Shown: positions 10,978 through 19,904 of the stretch, piece by piece | Layout: the number at the start of each line of letters is the position of its first letter | Numbering within the stretch: the stretch's first letter is position 1 | Source: Crossiella sp. SN42 | Lineage (GTDB): Bacteria; Actinomycetota; Actinomycetes; Mycobacteriales; Pseudonocardiaceae | Assembly (NCBI RefSeq): GCF_023897065.1 | Contig: NZ_JAMHIV010000020.1 | Span: forward strand, 1 to 64,000 | Length of the DNA: 64,000 bases | Direction: 5' to 3' | Made by a program: the position numbers and the translations under genes | Notes under the pieces: model-generated | Told to the model about the DNA's origin: nothing | Databases searched by the model: none | What the model saw: only the letters and a program-made list of their open reading frames with translations

Positions 10978-12852
10978 ATGAACATCCAAGTGTCCGTGCT
11001 CGGCCAGTTGGAGGTGTTGCGCGGCGGGGTGGCCATCACGCCGAGCCCACCAAAACTGCGTCAGGTGCTAGCTCTTCTCGCGGTCAGCGCGAACAGTGTC
11101 GTGCGCGTGGACGAGCTCATGGCCGAGCTGTGGGACGGAACCCCGCCGCCAACCGCCACCACGACCCTGCAGACCTACGTCTCCCACCTGCGCAAGCTGT
11201 TCGGGGCCACCGGCCGCAACGCCCCCGAGTCGGCCTCCGTCGTGCTGCACACCCATCGTGTCGGCTACTCCCTGACCCTGCCCTCGGGGACCCTGGACGT
11301 GCAGCGCTTCACCGAGCTGGCCCAGCGCGGCCGGGGCGAGCTGGAGAACGGCCAGCTGGACCAGGCCGCCGACTCGCTGCGCGGCGCGCTCGCGGTCTGG
11401 CGCGGCCCCGCCCTGTCCGATGTGGACCCCGGTCCGGTGCTGCGCGGGCACGTGGCCCGCCTGGCGGAGAGCCGGGCCAGCGTGACCGACCAGCGGATGG
11501 AGGTCGAGCTGATGCTCGGCCGCCACCACCAGCTCATCGGCGAGCTGACCACCCTGGCCGAGGCGCACCCCACGCACGAGGGCCTGCACACCAAGCTGAT
11601 GCTGGCCCTGCACCGCTCCGGCCGCCGCTCGGAGGCCCTGCGCGTCTTCCAGCGCCTGCGCGCCACCCTGGTGGACCGCCTCGGCCTGGAACCCGGTCCC
11701 GAGCTGCAGCGCCTGCACCGCACCCTGCTCAACGGCGGCGATGAGACCGAGCCGGCGCCGCCGCTGACCACCCAGGTCCGCCCGGCCCCCAGCTGGGCCG
11801 AGCCGCCCGCGCAGCTGCCGCCGGACTTACCGTCCTTCATCGGCAGGGTCGCCGAGCTGACCGCGGCGGAGTCGCTGCTGACCGCGGGGTCGCAGAGCGC
11901 GCCGCCGGTGGTCTCGGTGGTCGGCCCGCCCGGGGTGGGCAAGTCCGCGTTCTGCACGCACGTGGCCAACCGGGTGCGGGCCCGCTTCCCGCACGGCCAG
12001 CTCTACGCCGACCTCGCCGAGACCGAGCCCGAGGAGGCCCTGGCGGGTTTCCTGCGCGCCATCCGCGGCCCGAACACCCCGCTGCCCACCGAGCTGCGCG
12101 AGCGCAGCCAGCTCTTCCGCAGCTGGACGGTGCAGCGCAAGGTGGTCGTGGTGCTGGACAACGCGTGCAGCGCCGCCCAGATCGCCCCGCTGGTGCCCAG
12201 CGGCCCCGGCTGCGCGGTGCTGGTCGCCTGCCGCCGCCGGGTGCCCTTCCACGGCGCCGCGCTCACCGTCGACCTGGCCCCGCTGGATGCCACGGACTCC
12301 TTGGAGCTGCTGCGCTCGGTCATCGGCGCGCCCAGGGTCGAGCAGGACGCCGTTTCCGCGCAGACCCTGGTCGAGCTCTGCGGCGGCCTGCCCCTGGCCC
12401 TGCTGGCCGCGGCCACCCGGCTGACCCTGCGCCCGCACTGGTCCATCGGCCGCCTCACCGACCGCCTGGTCTCCGAAGACCAGCGGCTGCGCGAGCTGGC
12501 CAGCGGCAAGCTGGACGTGCGGGCCAGCGTGGAGGCCAACTACCGCCTCCTGGCCGGCCGTTACCGCACCGCCTTCGTCCGCCTCGGCTCGCTGCCGGGC
12601 GGGCCGATCTCGGTGGAGCAGGCGGCCCTGGCGCTCAACATCGACGAGGACGCCGCCGAGGCGGTGCTGGAACGCCTGGTGGAGTTCCAGCTCGCCGAGG
12701 TCGCCTCCACCGAACCGGAGAACCACGGCGCCTACTTCCGCTACCGCTTCCACCCGCTGATGCAGCTGGCCGCCCGCGCCCTGGCCGCGGCAGGTGTGCT
12801 GGAGGAGAGGCCGCTGGGGTTCCCCCTGGCCAGCACCCCCAGCGACCGCTAG
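10978..12852 (+). CDS. SARP (AfsR-type) transcriptional regulator with NB-ARC ATPase domain
   Basis: 624 residues. An OmpR-like winged helix (about 1-100, VLGQLEVLRGG...TLQTYVSHLRKL...GYSL) is followed by a bacterial transcriptional activation domain (about 105-250). An NB-ARC module (about 290-600) has the P-loop GPPGVGKS near residue 316, a VVVVLDN Walker B and a GGLPLAL motif. There is no C-terminal TPR or WD40 array, so it is shorter than AfsR (about 990 residues). SARPs activate secondary-metabolite clusters by binding direct repeats at 11- or 22-bp spacing. The PKS operon promoter at 43613-43651 has 22-bp-spaced repeats, but a link is inference. Confidence 0.9.
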   Translation: MNIQVSVLGQLEVLRGGVAITPSPPKLRQVLALLAVSANSVVRVDELMAELWDGTPPPTATTTLQTYVSHLRKLFGATGRNAPESASVVLHTHRVGYSLTLPSGTLDVQRFTELAQRGRGELENGQLDQAADSLRGALAVWRGPALSDVDPGPVLRGHVARLAESRASVTDQRMEVELMLGRHHQLIGELTTLAEAHPTHEGLHTKLMLALHRSGRRSEALRVFQRLRATLVDRLGLEPGPELQRLHRTLLNGGDETEPAPPLTTQVRPAPSWAEPPAQLPPDLPSFIGRVAELTAAESLLTAGSQSAPPVVSVVGPPGVGKSAFCTHVANRVRARFPHGQLYADLAETEPEEALAGFLRAIRGPNTPLPTELRERSQLFRSWTVQRKVVVVLDNACSAAQIAPLVPSGPGCAVLVACRRRVPFHGAALTVDLAPLDATDSLELLRSVIGAPRVEQDAVSAQTLVELCGGLPLALLAAATRLTLRPHWSIGRLTDRLVSEDQRLRELASGKLDVRASVEANYRLLAGRYRTAFVRLGSLPGGPISVEQAALALNIDEDAAEAVLERLVEFQLAEVASTEPENHGAYFRYRFHPLMQLAARALAAAGVLEERPLGFPLASTPSDR

Positions 12853-12856
12853 CCCG

Positions 12857-13348
12857 CTAGTGGTCGACGCAGCAGGGCGTCGGGTTGGGCACCTCGAACG
12901 GCGCCAGGCCCTCGCCCGCCGGGGTGACGGTCAGCGTGAGCACGCCCTCGCGCCACTCCGGGCGGACGTGGTCCCTGGTGTGCAGCACCGCCTCCGGCGC
13001 GGGCTCGGGACCGCCGAGCACCGCGATCCGCTCGACCGCGGTCTCCAGCACCCGCGCCACCGGCACCGCCCCGGTCAGCCCGGCCGAGCCGGGGAAGATC
13101 ACCGCCCGGCCGCCGGTCCGGGACCGGTGCTCGGCCGCGGCCAGCTCCGCCCCCGGCGAGTCGTCGGCGGGCAGCTCGCCCGGGTAGCCCGCCGGGGCCG
13201 CGAAGGACAGCGCCACGTGCGGGGTCTCCGTGCGCACGAAGTGCGTGCACACGCAGACCTCCTCGGGCAGCGCGAACTCCGCGACCAGCTCGCGGGCCAG
13301 GTGGTCGGCCGCGGCCAGGTCCTTGCTGCCGCGGTCGACCCCGGTCAC
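12857..13348 (-). CDS. Small protein of unknown function, last gene of the PHP operon
   Basis: 163 residues from the GTG at 13348, whose GTGA overlaps the stop of the upstream PHP gene. The longer reading from 13396 would overlap that gene more deeply. No domain is recognised. It has a Cys-containing segment (EEVCVCTHF) and ends CCVDH. Both are potential metal ligands, which is suggestive given the His-rich metalloenzymes upstream. No signal peptide or membrane helix is seen. Coupled translation with the PHP gene argues for a related role. Confidence 0.6.
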   Translation of the reverse strand: MTGVDRGSKDLAAADHLARELVAEFALPEEVCVCTHFVRTETPHVALSFAAPAGYPGELPADDSPGAELAAAEHRSRTGGRAVIFPGSAGLTGAVPVARVLETAVERIAVLGGPEPAPEAVLHTRDHVRPEWREGVLTLTVTPAGEGLAPFEVPNPTPCCVDH

Positions 13349-15039
13349 CAGGGCAGCGCCCAGATCGGGTTGGTGTAGAACCACAGATCCCTCCACGGGT
13401 CAGCGTCGCCGATGACGTCCATGGCCGGACCGTGCGGGTCCACCGAAGCCCCGCGCAACCCGACCGCCTGCCGGTTGCCGTCCGTGCCGCGCAGCCGCAG
13501 GTAGTACGGGCTGTCCAACCTGCCCAGCTGGTGCACGATCCGGAGTGTGCCTTCCTGCCGCACCTCGAAGGCCTGGGTGACCTTGGTGTCCGGGGCGGTG
13601 GTGGCGTCCCGCTCGGTGACCGGCCCGGTGACCTTGCCCTGGATCAGGTCCACCCGCGCCAGTTTGGGCACGAAGCTGGCCCAGTTCGGCAGCCGGGCCG
13701 CCTCGATGGTGATCACCAGTTCGAGCTTGGTGCCGCGGCGGGCGTGCAGGACCCCGCCCAGGGGCACCGACTGCTGGCCCCAGCGGTCGGCGGTGCGCAG
13801 CTGCACGTCCAGGCCCGCGACCAGCGCGCCGTGGTCGACCCACACCCGGCCGGCGCGGATCGCTTCCAGGACCGCGCCGTAGGAGTGGTCCCTGGCGCCG
13901 ACGTGGGTGCGGCTGTAGTAGCCGGGGAAGAAGTCGCCGGCGTCGAGGTCGGGCTTGCCGCCGTGCACCGGGTCGCTGTGCTTGCCGTTGGCGTTGTAGT
14001 CGCTGTTCGGGCCGCGCACGGCGGTGTCGGCGTAGACCTTGTGCGAGTCGGAGTTCGCGGTGACCCACCAGGGTTTGCCCTCGGCGAGCAGGCTGTCCCA
14101 GAGGCCGCCGACGGTGGCGGTCATCCAGTCGAAACCGCCGAAGGTCCGGTAGGACTCCAGCGGATAGCCGGGCCAGGAGTCCGGGCCGGGGCTGGCGTCG
14201 TAGAGGCCGCGCGCGCCGCCGGGGCCGTTCGGCTTGGGGATGCCCGCGGCCTGGTGGCCGGGCGCGCCCTCCATGCCGACCGCGATCCTGGGCTGGGCGT
14301 CCCGCCAGCCGCGGATCTCGTGCGGGGAGTCCAGGCCCTTGCGCGAGGGGTGGTTGGCCAGGAACAGCACGTCCTCGATCCGCCTGCGCCCCACCGCGTC
14401 GGCCAGGAAGTTGAGGCCGGAGATGGCCAGCGCCTCGTTGGCCGGGGTGGCCGCGCCGGCGTTGCGGGTGCGGCCGTCGAAGCCGGTCTCGAACTCCTTG
14501 AGCACCGCGACCTCGTTGCGGCCGGGGTGCACGATCACGGTGCCGTGCTCGGCGGCCGGGATGTTCCACTCCAGGCCCTGGAACACCAGCGTCTCGGTGT
14601 CCTTGCGGGCGGCCACGATGTCCGGGTTGACCTTGTCCACACCGAGCTTGGCGTGCACCGGCCCGCCGTGGTCGGTGATCACCACCCAGTCCAGCCCGTG
14701 CGCGCCCGCGTGCCGGACCTGGTCGATCACCCGGTACTTGCCGTCGTCGCTGTACTGGGTGTGGATGTGGTGGTCCCCGGCCAGCCACCGGTAGCCGCCG
14801 CGCGGCGGCCGGGCCGAGGGCGCGGCCGCCGCGGTGCCCGCCAGCACGGTCGAGCTCGCGGCCAGCCCGGCGCCGAGCAGCCCGGCGCGGCGCAGCATCG
14901 AGCGCCGGGACAGCTCGGCCGGGCTCAGCGCCTCGTCCGGCACCGCCCGGTCGAGCACCGCGGCCGGGTCCGACGGCTCCTCGGTGTGAGCGTGTTCATG
15001 CTGGTGCGCATGTGGATGGTGGTGATGTCCGTGGCCCAT
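13345..15039 (-). CDS. Tat-exported CehA/McbA-family PHP metallohydrolase with His-rich N-terminus (copy 1)
   Basis: 564 residues. The first 18 residues contain 10 histidines. Only then does a Tat signal appear (SRRSMLRRAGLLGAG, 44-58, with hydrophobic core to about 74). The catalytic PHP domain starts with GDHHIHTQYSDDG and continues with TDHGG, AEHGTVIVHP, HPSRKG and NSDSHK, the multinuclear-metal ligands of the CehA/McbA branch of the PHP superfamily, whose known members hydrolyse carbamate or phosphate esters. The C-terminal 150 residues form a beta-rich domain. The protein is a tandem paralogue of the next gene, with long shared segments. The substrate is unknown. A His-rich stretch placed before the twin arginines is unusual. 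Confidence 0.82.
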   Translation of the reverse strand: MGHGHHHHPHAHQHEHAHTEEPSDPAAVLDRAVPDEALSPAELSRRSMLRRAGLLGAGLAASSTVLAGTAAAAPSARPPRGGYRWLAGDHHIHTQYSDDGKYRVIDQVRHAGAHGLDWVVITDHGGPVHAKLGVDKVNPDIVAARKDTETLVFQGLEWNIPAAEHGTVIVHPGRNEVAVLKEFETGFDGRTRNAGAATPANEALAISGLNFLADAVGRRRIEDVLFLANHPSRKGLDSPHEIRGWRDAQPRIAVGMEGAPGHQAAGIPKPNGPGGARGLYDASPGPDSWPGYPLESYRTFGGFDWMTATVGGLWDSLLAEGKPWWVTANSDSHKVYADTAVRGPNSDYNANGKHSDPVHGGKPDLDAGDFFPGYYSRTHVGARDHSYGAVLEAIRAGRVWVDHGALVAGLDVQLRTADRWGQQSVPLGGVLHARRGTKLELVITIEAARLPNWASFVPKLARVDLIQGKVTGPVTERDATTAPDTKVTQAFEVRQEGTLRIVHQLGRLDSPYYLRLRGTDGNRQAVGLRGASVDPHGPAMDVIGDADPWRDLWFYTNPIWALPW

Positions 15040-15125
15040 GAGCGCACAGCTTCAGCGGGCCGGGTGAACACCGGGCGAACCGGCAGGGTCCCCCCGGTGG
15101 CCACCCGGTCCCGCTTCGGCCGCAC

Positions 15126-16877
15126 TCACACCGGCACCGCCCAGATCGGGTTGGTGTAGAACCACAGGTCCCGCCACGGGTCGGCGTCGTGCGGCACGTC
15201 CATGGCCGGTCCGTGTGGGTCGACCGCGGCCCCGCGCAGGCCGACGGCCTGCCGGTTGCCGTCGGTGCCGCGCAGCCGCAGGTAGATCGGCCCGTCCAGG
15301 GCGCCGATCCGGTAGACGAAGTGCACCTTGCCCTGCCGGTCGCCGACCTCGAAGGCCTTGACCACCTTGGTGTCCGGGGCGGTGGAGGCGTCCCGGTCGG
15401 TGACCGGCCCGGTGACCTTGCCCTGGATGACGTCCACCCGCGCCAGCTTGGGCACGAAGTGCGCCCAGTTCGGCAGCCGCGCCTGGTCCACGGTGATCAC
15501 CAGCTCCACCGGGGTGCCGCGGCGCGCGGTGAGCGTGCCGCCCAGGGTGGCCGAGTGCTGCAGGCCGTGCCCGGCGGTGCGCAGCCGCACGTCCAGGCCG
15601 GCCACCAGCGCGCCGTGGTCGACCCAGACCCGCCCGGCGCGGATGCCGTGCATCACCGCGCTGTAGCTGAAGTCGGTGGCGCCGACGTGGGTGCGGCTGT
15701 AGTAGCCGGGGAAGAAGTCGACCTCGTTGAGGTCCGGCGCGCCGCCGTGCACCGGGTCCGGCCACTTGCCGTCGCGGTCGAAGTCGCCGCCGGGGCCGCG
15801 CACCGCGGCGTCGGCGTAGATGGTGTGCGAGTCGGAGTTCGCGGTGATCCACCACGGCTTGCCCTCAGCGAGCAGGCTGTCCCAGACGCCGCCGACGGTG
15901 GCGGTCATCCAGTCGAAGCCGCCGTAGGTGCGGTAGGACTCCAGCGGGTAGCCGGGCCAGGAGTCCGGGCCGGGGCTGGCGTCGTAGTAGCCGCGGAACA
16001 GGCCGGGCCCGTGCGGCTTGGGGATGCCGGCGGCCTGGTGGCCGGGCGCGCCTTCCATGCCGACCGCGATGTGCGGCGCGGCGTCCCGCCAGTTGCGCAG
16101 CTCGTGCGGGGAGTCCCAGCCCTTGCGCGCGGGGTGGTTGGCCAGGAACAGGATGTCCTCGACCCGCTTGCGCTTGACCGCGTCGGCCAGGAAGTTCACC
16201 CCGGCGATGGCCAGGGTCTCATTGGCCGGGGTGCCGCTCAGCGCGTTCTTCAGGATGCCGTCGTAGTTGTTGACGAACTCCTTGAGCACGGCGACCTCGC
16301 CGTCCCCGCCGGGGTGCACGATCACGGTGCCGTGCTCGGCGGCCGGCACGTTCCACTCCATGCCGTGGAAGACCAGCGCGTCCGGCACGTCCTTGCGCGC
16401 GGCCAGGATGTCCGGGTGGATCTTCTCCACGCCGATCCGGGCGTGCGTGGTGCCGCCGTGGTCGGTGATCACCATCCAGTCCAGGCCGTAGTTGCGGCCG
16501 TGCCGGACCTGGTCGATCACCCGGTAGCGGCCGTCCAGGCTGTACTGGGTGTGGATGTGGTGGTCCCCGGCCAGCCACCGGTAGCCGTTGCGCGGCGGCC
16601 GGGGCTGCCCGCGGCCGGGGTCGGCGGCCGCGGCCCCGGTGAGCACCGAGGACCCGGCGGCCAGGCCCGCGCCGAGCAGGCCGGCCCGGCGCAGCATGGA
16701 CCGGCGGGACAGCTGGCCGGGGCTCAGCTCGGAGTCGGGGATCGCCAGGTCGACCGCGTGGTCGGGACCGGCCTGGAGCTCGTGCTCGTGGTCATGGCCG
16801 TGCTCGTGATCGTGGTCGTGCTGGTGCCCATGACCGTGGCCGTGCCCATGGCCGTGCCCGTGGTGGTGATGACCCAT
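15126..16877 (-). CDS. Tat-exported CehA/McbA-family PHP metallohydrolase with His-rich N-terminus (copy 2)
   Basis: 583 residues from the ATG at 16877, with GGGGAG 7-8 bases upstream. An in-frame TTG two codons earlier is less likely. Seventeen of the first 32 residues are His, mostly as GH, DH and EH pairs, followed by the Tat motif SRRSMLRR (57-64). The metal-ligand motifs DHHIHTQYS, TDHGG, AEHGTVIVHP, HPARKG and NSDSHT are all intact. Strong similarity to copy 1 across the whole length indicates tandem duplication, with the His-rich region the most divergent part. The gap to copy 1 is 86 bp and to the upstream methyltransferase 33 bp. Confidence 0.82.
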   Translation of the reverse strand: MGHHHHGHGHGHGHGHGHQHDHDHEHGHDHEHELQAGPDHAVDLAIPDSELSPGQLSRRSMLRRAGLLGAGLAAGSSVLTGAAAADPGRGQPRPPRNGYRWLAGDHHIHTQYSLDGRYRVIDQVRHGRNYGLDWMVITDHGGTTHARIGVEKIHPDILAARKDVPDALVFHGMEWNVPAAEHGTVIVHPGGDGEVAVLKEFVNNYDGILKNALSGTPANETLAIAGVNFLADAVKRKRVEDILFLANHPARKGWDSPHELRNWRDAAPHIAVGMEGAPGHQAAGIPKPHGPGLFRGYYDASPGPDSWPGYPLESYRTYGGFDWMTATVGGVWDSLLAEGKPWWITANSDSHTIYADAAVRGPGGDFDRDGKWPDPVHGGAPDLNEVDFFPGYYSRTHVGATDFSYSAVMHGIRAGRVWVDHGALVAGLDVRLRTAGHGLQHSATLGGTLTARRGTPVELVITVDQARLPNWAHFVPKLARVDVIQGKVTGPVTDRDASTAPDTKVVKAFEVGDRQGKVHFVYRIGALDGPIYLRLRGTDGNRQAVGLRGAAVDPHGPAMDVPHDADPWRDLWFYTNPIWAVPV

Positions 16878-16910
16878 CGACAAACTCCCCAGTGCGAGAT
16901 CAGCCGGGGG

Positions 16911-17675
16911 TCAGCCGACGGCGCGCCCCCACACGGAGATCGTGAACTGTGGGATGTCAATGAAGGTAGGGCTGTTCAACAATCTCTCAAATTCCGCCAT
17001 ATCGGACTCGCTGACCAGCCCTTCGGCTAGCATCACAGGCTTGACCTGTGCCACCAGCGGACGCCAGCGGTCCTTGTCCAGGTTGCCCATGCTGCCCAGC
17101 GTCCCGGTGTAGCCGACCTCGCCCAGCCCGGCCCCGGCCAGCAGCGCGGGCAGGCCGCGCGCCCAGTGCAGGTCCGCGCCGTGCCGGGCGTAGACCTGTT
17201 CGTAGGCGGCCATGATCCGCCGCACCACCGGGAACGGCGAGGTCTCCGCGGGCAGCTGGTAGGGGTCGGTGACCACCAGCCAGCCGCCCGGCTTGAGCCA
17301 GCTCGCCGCCCTGCGCACCACCTCGTCGCGTTCGGGCAGGTGGCAGAGCAGGTAGCGGGCGTGCACCAGGTCGAACCGGCCGGGCGCGTAGCCGGGGTCG
17401 GTGATGTCGGCCTGCTGCGCCGCCTCGCCCAGGTCGGTCAGGTAGCGGGTGTCGATGTCGTTGGCCACGACCGTCCCCTGTGGACACTGCTCGGCCAGCC
17501 ACCTGGCGATCGAACCGGCGCCCGCGCCGAGGTCCAGGCAGTGCCAGTCCGGTTGCAGCCCAAGGGATTCCAGCACGCGGTGGGTGCCGGCGTCGGCGGC
17601 CCGCTGGATCGAGGCGAGCCGGTCGTGCTCGGTGGCGGAGTCCTTGCCCAGCGCGCTGTCGGTGTAGCGGCTCAC
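16911..17675 (-). CDS. Class I SAM-dependent methyltransferase
   Basis: 254 residues. The SAM-binding loop is CLDLGAGAGSIARWLAE near residue 50, followed by acidic motif II (VANDIDTRYL), a FDLVHARYLLCHLPERDEV post-motif and WLKPGGWLVVTDPY. This is the Methyltransf_25/UbiE-like pattern for small-molecule methylation. It starts at a GTG overlapping the stop of the upstream membrane protein gene (GTGA), so the two are coupled. The substrate is unknown. Location between an ImmA/membrane-protein module and exported metallohydrolases offers no clear pathway. Confidence 0.8.
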   Translation of the reverse strand: MSRYTDSALGKDSATEHDRLASIQRAADAGTHRVLESLGLQPDWHCLDLGAGAGSIARWLAEQCPQGTVVANDIDTRYLTDLGEAAQQADITDPGYAPGRFDLVHARYLLCHLPERDEVVRRAASWLKPGGWLVVTDPYQLPAETSPFPVVRRIMAAYEQVYARHGADLHWARGLPALLAGAGLGEVGYTGTLGSMGNLDKDRWRPLVAQVKPVMLAEGLVSESDMAEFERLLNSPTFIDIPQFTISVWGRAVG

Positions 17676-18859
17676 GCCCGCTTCCCCGCGCCCTGGTCCG
17701 AGCCGGCCGCCTCGAAGGTGGCCACCCACGGCTGGGTCCGCGCCCGCGCCACCGCGAGCAGGAAGTGGATCTCGCTGGGCAGCCCGTCCCCGGGCAGTTG
17801 CGCCACATCCAGGGGGTTCGGGTCCGGGGCCACCCCGGCGTTCTTGGCCCGCCGGGCCGCGGCCAGCCAGCACGCGGTCACCGCCGCCTGCCGCTGCGCC
17901 GGGGGCACTCCGGCGGCCTCGACGTGCGCCTGCGCCCGCCGCACCGTCTCCGGGCTGACGTAGTCGCGCAGGATCAGCATCGCGTCCCTGATCTCGATGA
18001 CCCGCCGGTACAGCCGCAGGTAGGTCGAGTGCGGGGTGCCCAGCAGGTCGCGGGCACGGGCCTGCGGCCTGCTCAGCGCGACGTGCGGCACCTCCTCGAT
18101 CAGGTCCCGCCACAGCGGCCACAGCCGCCACAGCGCGCGCATGTTGCGCACCATCTGCCCGGTGTCGAGCACCAGCGGCAGCGCCGCGCCCGCGGTCATC
18201 AGCACCGCGGTCAGGCCGATGTTGAGCGCGGAGTACTGGCCAATCCAGCGTTCGCCGGTGAACAGCACGTAGAGCATGGTCAGCCAGAAGAACGCCGACA
18301 CCGCGAAGGCCGCGGCGAAGAGGCCGAGCCCGATCCGCAGCGAGGAGTCCTGCTTGGCCTGGTGGGCATAGCGCAGGCACAGCAGCAGGCAGGGGATCTT
18401 GGCCACCAGGTGCGCGGCGATGATGATCCACCAGAACGTGGAGTACCACTGCGCCTGGTTGGTGGTGACGCAGCCCTCGTCGTTGGGGAAGACGGTCAGG
18501 TTGAGCGCCACCAGGGTCACCAGCACCGCCGCGGTGCCGCCGTAGACCAGCTTCGCCCGGCGCCTGCCCAGCGCGCCGAGCACGAAGTCCAGCACCAGCG
18601 CGGAGCTGAACACGCCCCACAGGTTGGTGAACAGGCCACAGCCGGCGATCACGATGCCCGGCAACGCGTTCAGCGCGGAGAGCACCGGGGCGAGGTAGAT
18701 GGTGATGGAGCCCGCCATGCCCACCACGGCGAGCAACAGCATCCGCTGCTGGCGGGACCTCCTGGCCGCGGGGATCCGCAGCAGGATGACCAGCCACATC
18801 GCCAGCACGCCGTACAGCTGGACCTGCGTGCCCAGCTCATAGACCGAAATTGTCCCCAC
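17672..18859 (-). CDS. MAB_1171c-type integral membrane protein (DUF6545-like)
   Basis: 395 residues. About seven transmembrane helices occupy residues 10-230, followed by a cytoplasmic helical region of about 150 residues rich in Arg and Ala. It resembles the actinobacterial family annotated as MAB_1171c putative transporters, which commonly occurs directly after XRE and ImmA/IrrE genes, as here. Transport has not been shown for the family as far as I know. The GTG start at 18859 lies within the last codons of the ImmA gene (23-nt overlap). The conserved pairing suggests it senses or transduces a signal to the peptidase/repressor pair, which is inference. Confidence 0.68.
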   Translation of the reverse strand: MGTISVYELGTQVQLYGVLAMWLVILLRIPAARRSRQQRMLLLAVVGMAGSITIYLAPVLSALNALPGIVIAGCGLFTNLWGVFSSALVLDFVLGALGRRRAKLVYGGTAAVLVTLVALNLTVFPNDEGCVTTNQAQWYSTFWWIIIAAHLVAKIPCLLLCLRYAHQAKQDSSLRIGLGLFAAAFAVSAFFWLTMLYVLFTGERWIGQYSALNIGLTAVLMTAGAALPLVLDTGQMVRNMRALWRLWPLWRDLIEEVPHVALSRPQARARDLLGTPHSTYLRLYRRVIEIRDAMLILRDYVSPETVRRAQAHVEAAGVPPAQRQAAVTACWLAAARRAKNAGVAPDPNPLDVAQLPGDGLPSEIHFLLAVARARTQPWVATFEAAGSDQGAGKRA

Positions 18860-19367
18860 GCCCCTTGTTGCGGATCCCCAGTGCGGCTTCCAGTTCCCCC
18901 AGTGCCCCGCCCGCGGCCGACGGCCCGGTGCGGGTGCCGGCGGCGGTGCGGATCAGGCTGGCCACCAGCTCGGCTTCCTGCTCCTGCTGGCTGGTGTAGT
19001 TGGTGCGCGCGAGCAGCCGTTCGATCAGCTCGGGGCTGAGGTCGGGCAGGAGCTTCGACAGCGACACCTGCCCGCCCTCCTCGGCGGCCTCGTGGTCGCA
19101 GAGGATGTGCCCGATCTCGTGCAGGATGATGTGTTCCCGGTGCAGCGGGGTGGTCTTCTCCTCGACGTAGATCTCGTCGTGGGTCTCGGTGGCGATCCAC
19201 AGCCCACAGGCGTTGACCACCATGCCATTGGGCAGCGCCAGCAGGTGGATCGGCCGCCCGCGCTGCGCGGCCAGCTCCGCCACCAGGGCGTCGACCGAGA
19301 AGGGGACCGGCAGGGTCAGTCCGTCGACCAGCGCCTGGCATCTCTTGCGGATCTGCCGAGTGGTCAT
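18837..19367 (-). CDS. ImmA/IrrE-family zinc metallopeptidase
   Basis: 176 residues from the ATG at 19367. The zinc motif HEIGH (residues 83-87) sits in REHIILHEIGHILCDHE, and the third ligand is probably the Glu in the QQEQEAELVA segment. Family members cleave or inactivate XRE-type repressors (ImmA/ImmR, IrrE/DdrO). The XRE gene 63 bp upstream in the same operon is the obvious substrate candidate. An upstream in-frame start at 19421 is possible but has no better ribosome site. Confidence 0.86.
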   Translation of the reverse strand: MTTRQIRKRCQALVDGLTLPVPFSVDALVAELAAQRGRPIHLLALPNGMVVNACGLWIATETHDEIYVEEKTTPLHREHIILHEIGHILCDHEAAEEGGQVSLSKLLPDLSPELIERLLARTNYTSQQEQEAELVASLIRTAAGTRTGPSAAGGALGELEAALGIRNKGRGDNFGL

Positions 19368-19430
19368 CGCCTCGCCATATTTTCCGATGGGACACCTGCG
19401 GAACGAGCAGACATGCCTCATACCGGGCGG

Positions 19431-19904
19431 CTATCCGTCTGATTCTGGTCGCCGGTCGCGGCCGGTGTCCAGTGGGGGCAGCCGCTCGATCTTGCGGGCC
19501 TGGGTGAGCATGGTCAGGATCGAGTCCAGCGTCGCGTCGGAGAGCCCCTCGGCCCGCAGCGCGATCGAGCGGACCTTCTGGTTGCGCAGCGCCAGGGCCA
19601 GCTCCAGCTGGGTGTCGATGCGCGCGGCCACCTCGTCGTTGAGGAAGTACTCGCTGGGCACGCCGAAGAACTCCGCGAGCGTGGCCAGGGTGCCCTGGGT
19701 GAGGTTGCGCTTCTTCCCGGTGGCCAGCTCCCACAGGTAGGTGTTGGAGATGGAGGACCGGGTCTTCTCACGGATCTCCTGCGCCAGCTTGGCGAAGCCG
19801 GGACGCGTGCGCTTGTCCGGGTACAGCGTCGCGATCAGGTGGTTGATCTTGCGCGCGAGCTGCCCCTCCGCGGGTTCGAGCCCTTCGTTCTGGCCGGGAT
19901 CCAT
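19431..19904 (-). CDS. XRE-family helix-turn-helix regulator
   Basis: 157 residues from the ATG at 19904, with GAGGAAA about 10 bases upstream. The helix-turn-helix lies at about 35-85, in segments FAKLAQEIREKT, ISNTYLWELATGKKRNLT and LATLAEFFGVPSEYF. The C-terminal 70 residues are a helical regulatory tail (DTQLELALALRNQKVRSIALRAEGLS). It heads the operon containing ImmA/IrrE, the membrane protein, a methyltransferase and the PHP enzymes and is probably its repressor. Inverted and direct repeats in its upstream region are candidate operators. Confidence 0.85.
   Translation of the reverse strand: MDPGQNEGLEPAEGQLARKINHLIATLYPDKRTRPGFAKLAQEIREKTRSSISNTYLWELATGKKRNLTQGTLATLAEFFGVPSEYFLNDEVAARIDTQLELALALRNQKVRSIALRAEGLSDATLDSILTMLTQARKIERLPPLDTGRDRRPESDG

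Noticed and set aside
16911-17675. Assigning the methyltransferase to a named pathway such as menaquinone (UbiE/MenG)
   Set aside because: The SAM motifs are generic, family-specific signatures were not seen, and neighbours do not support quinone synthesis.
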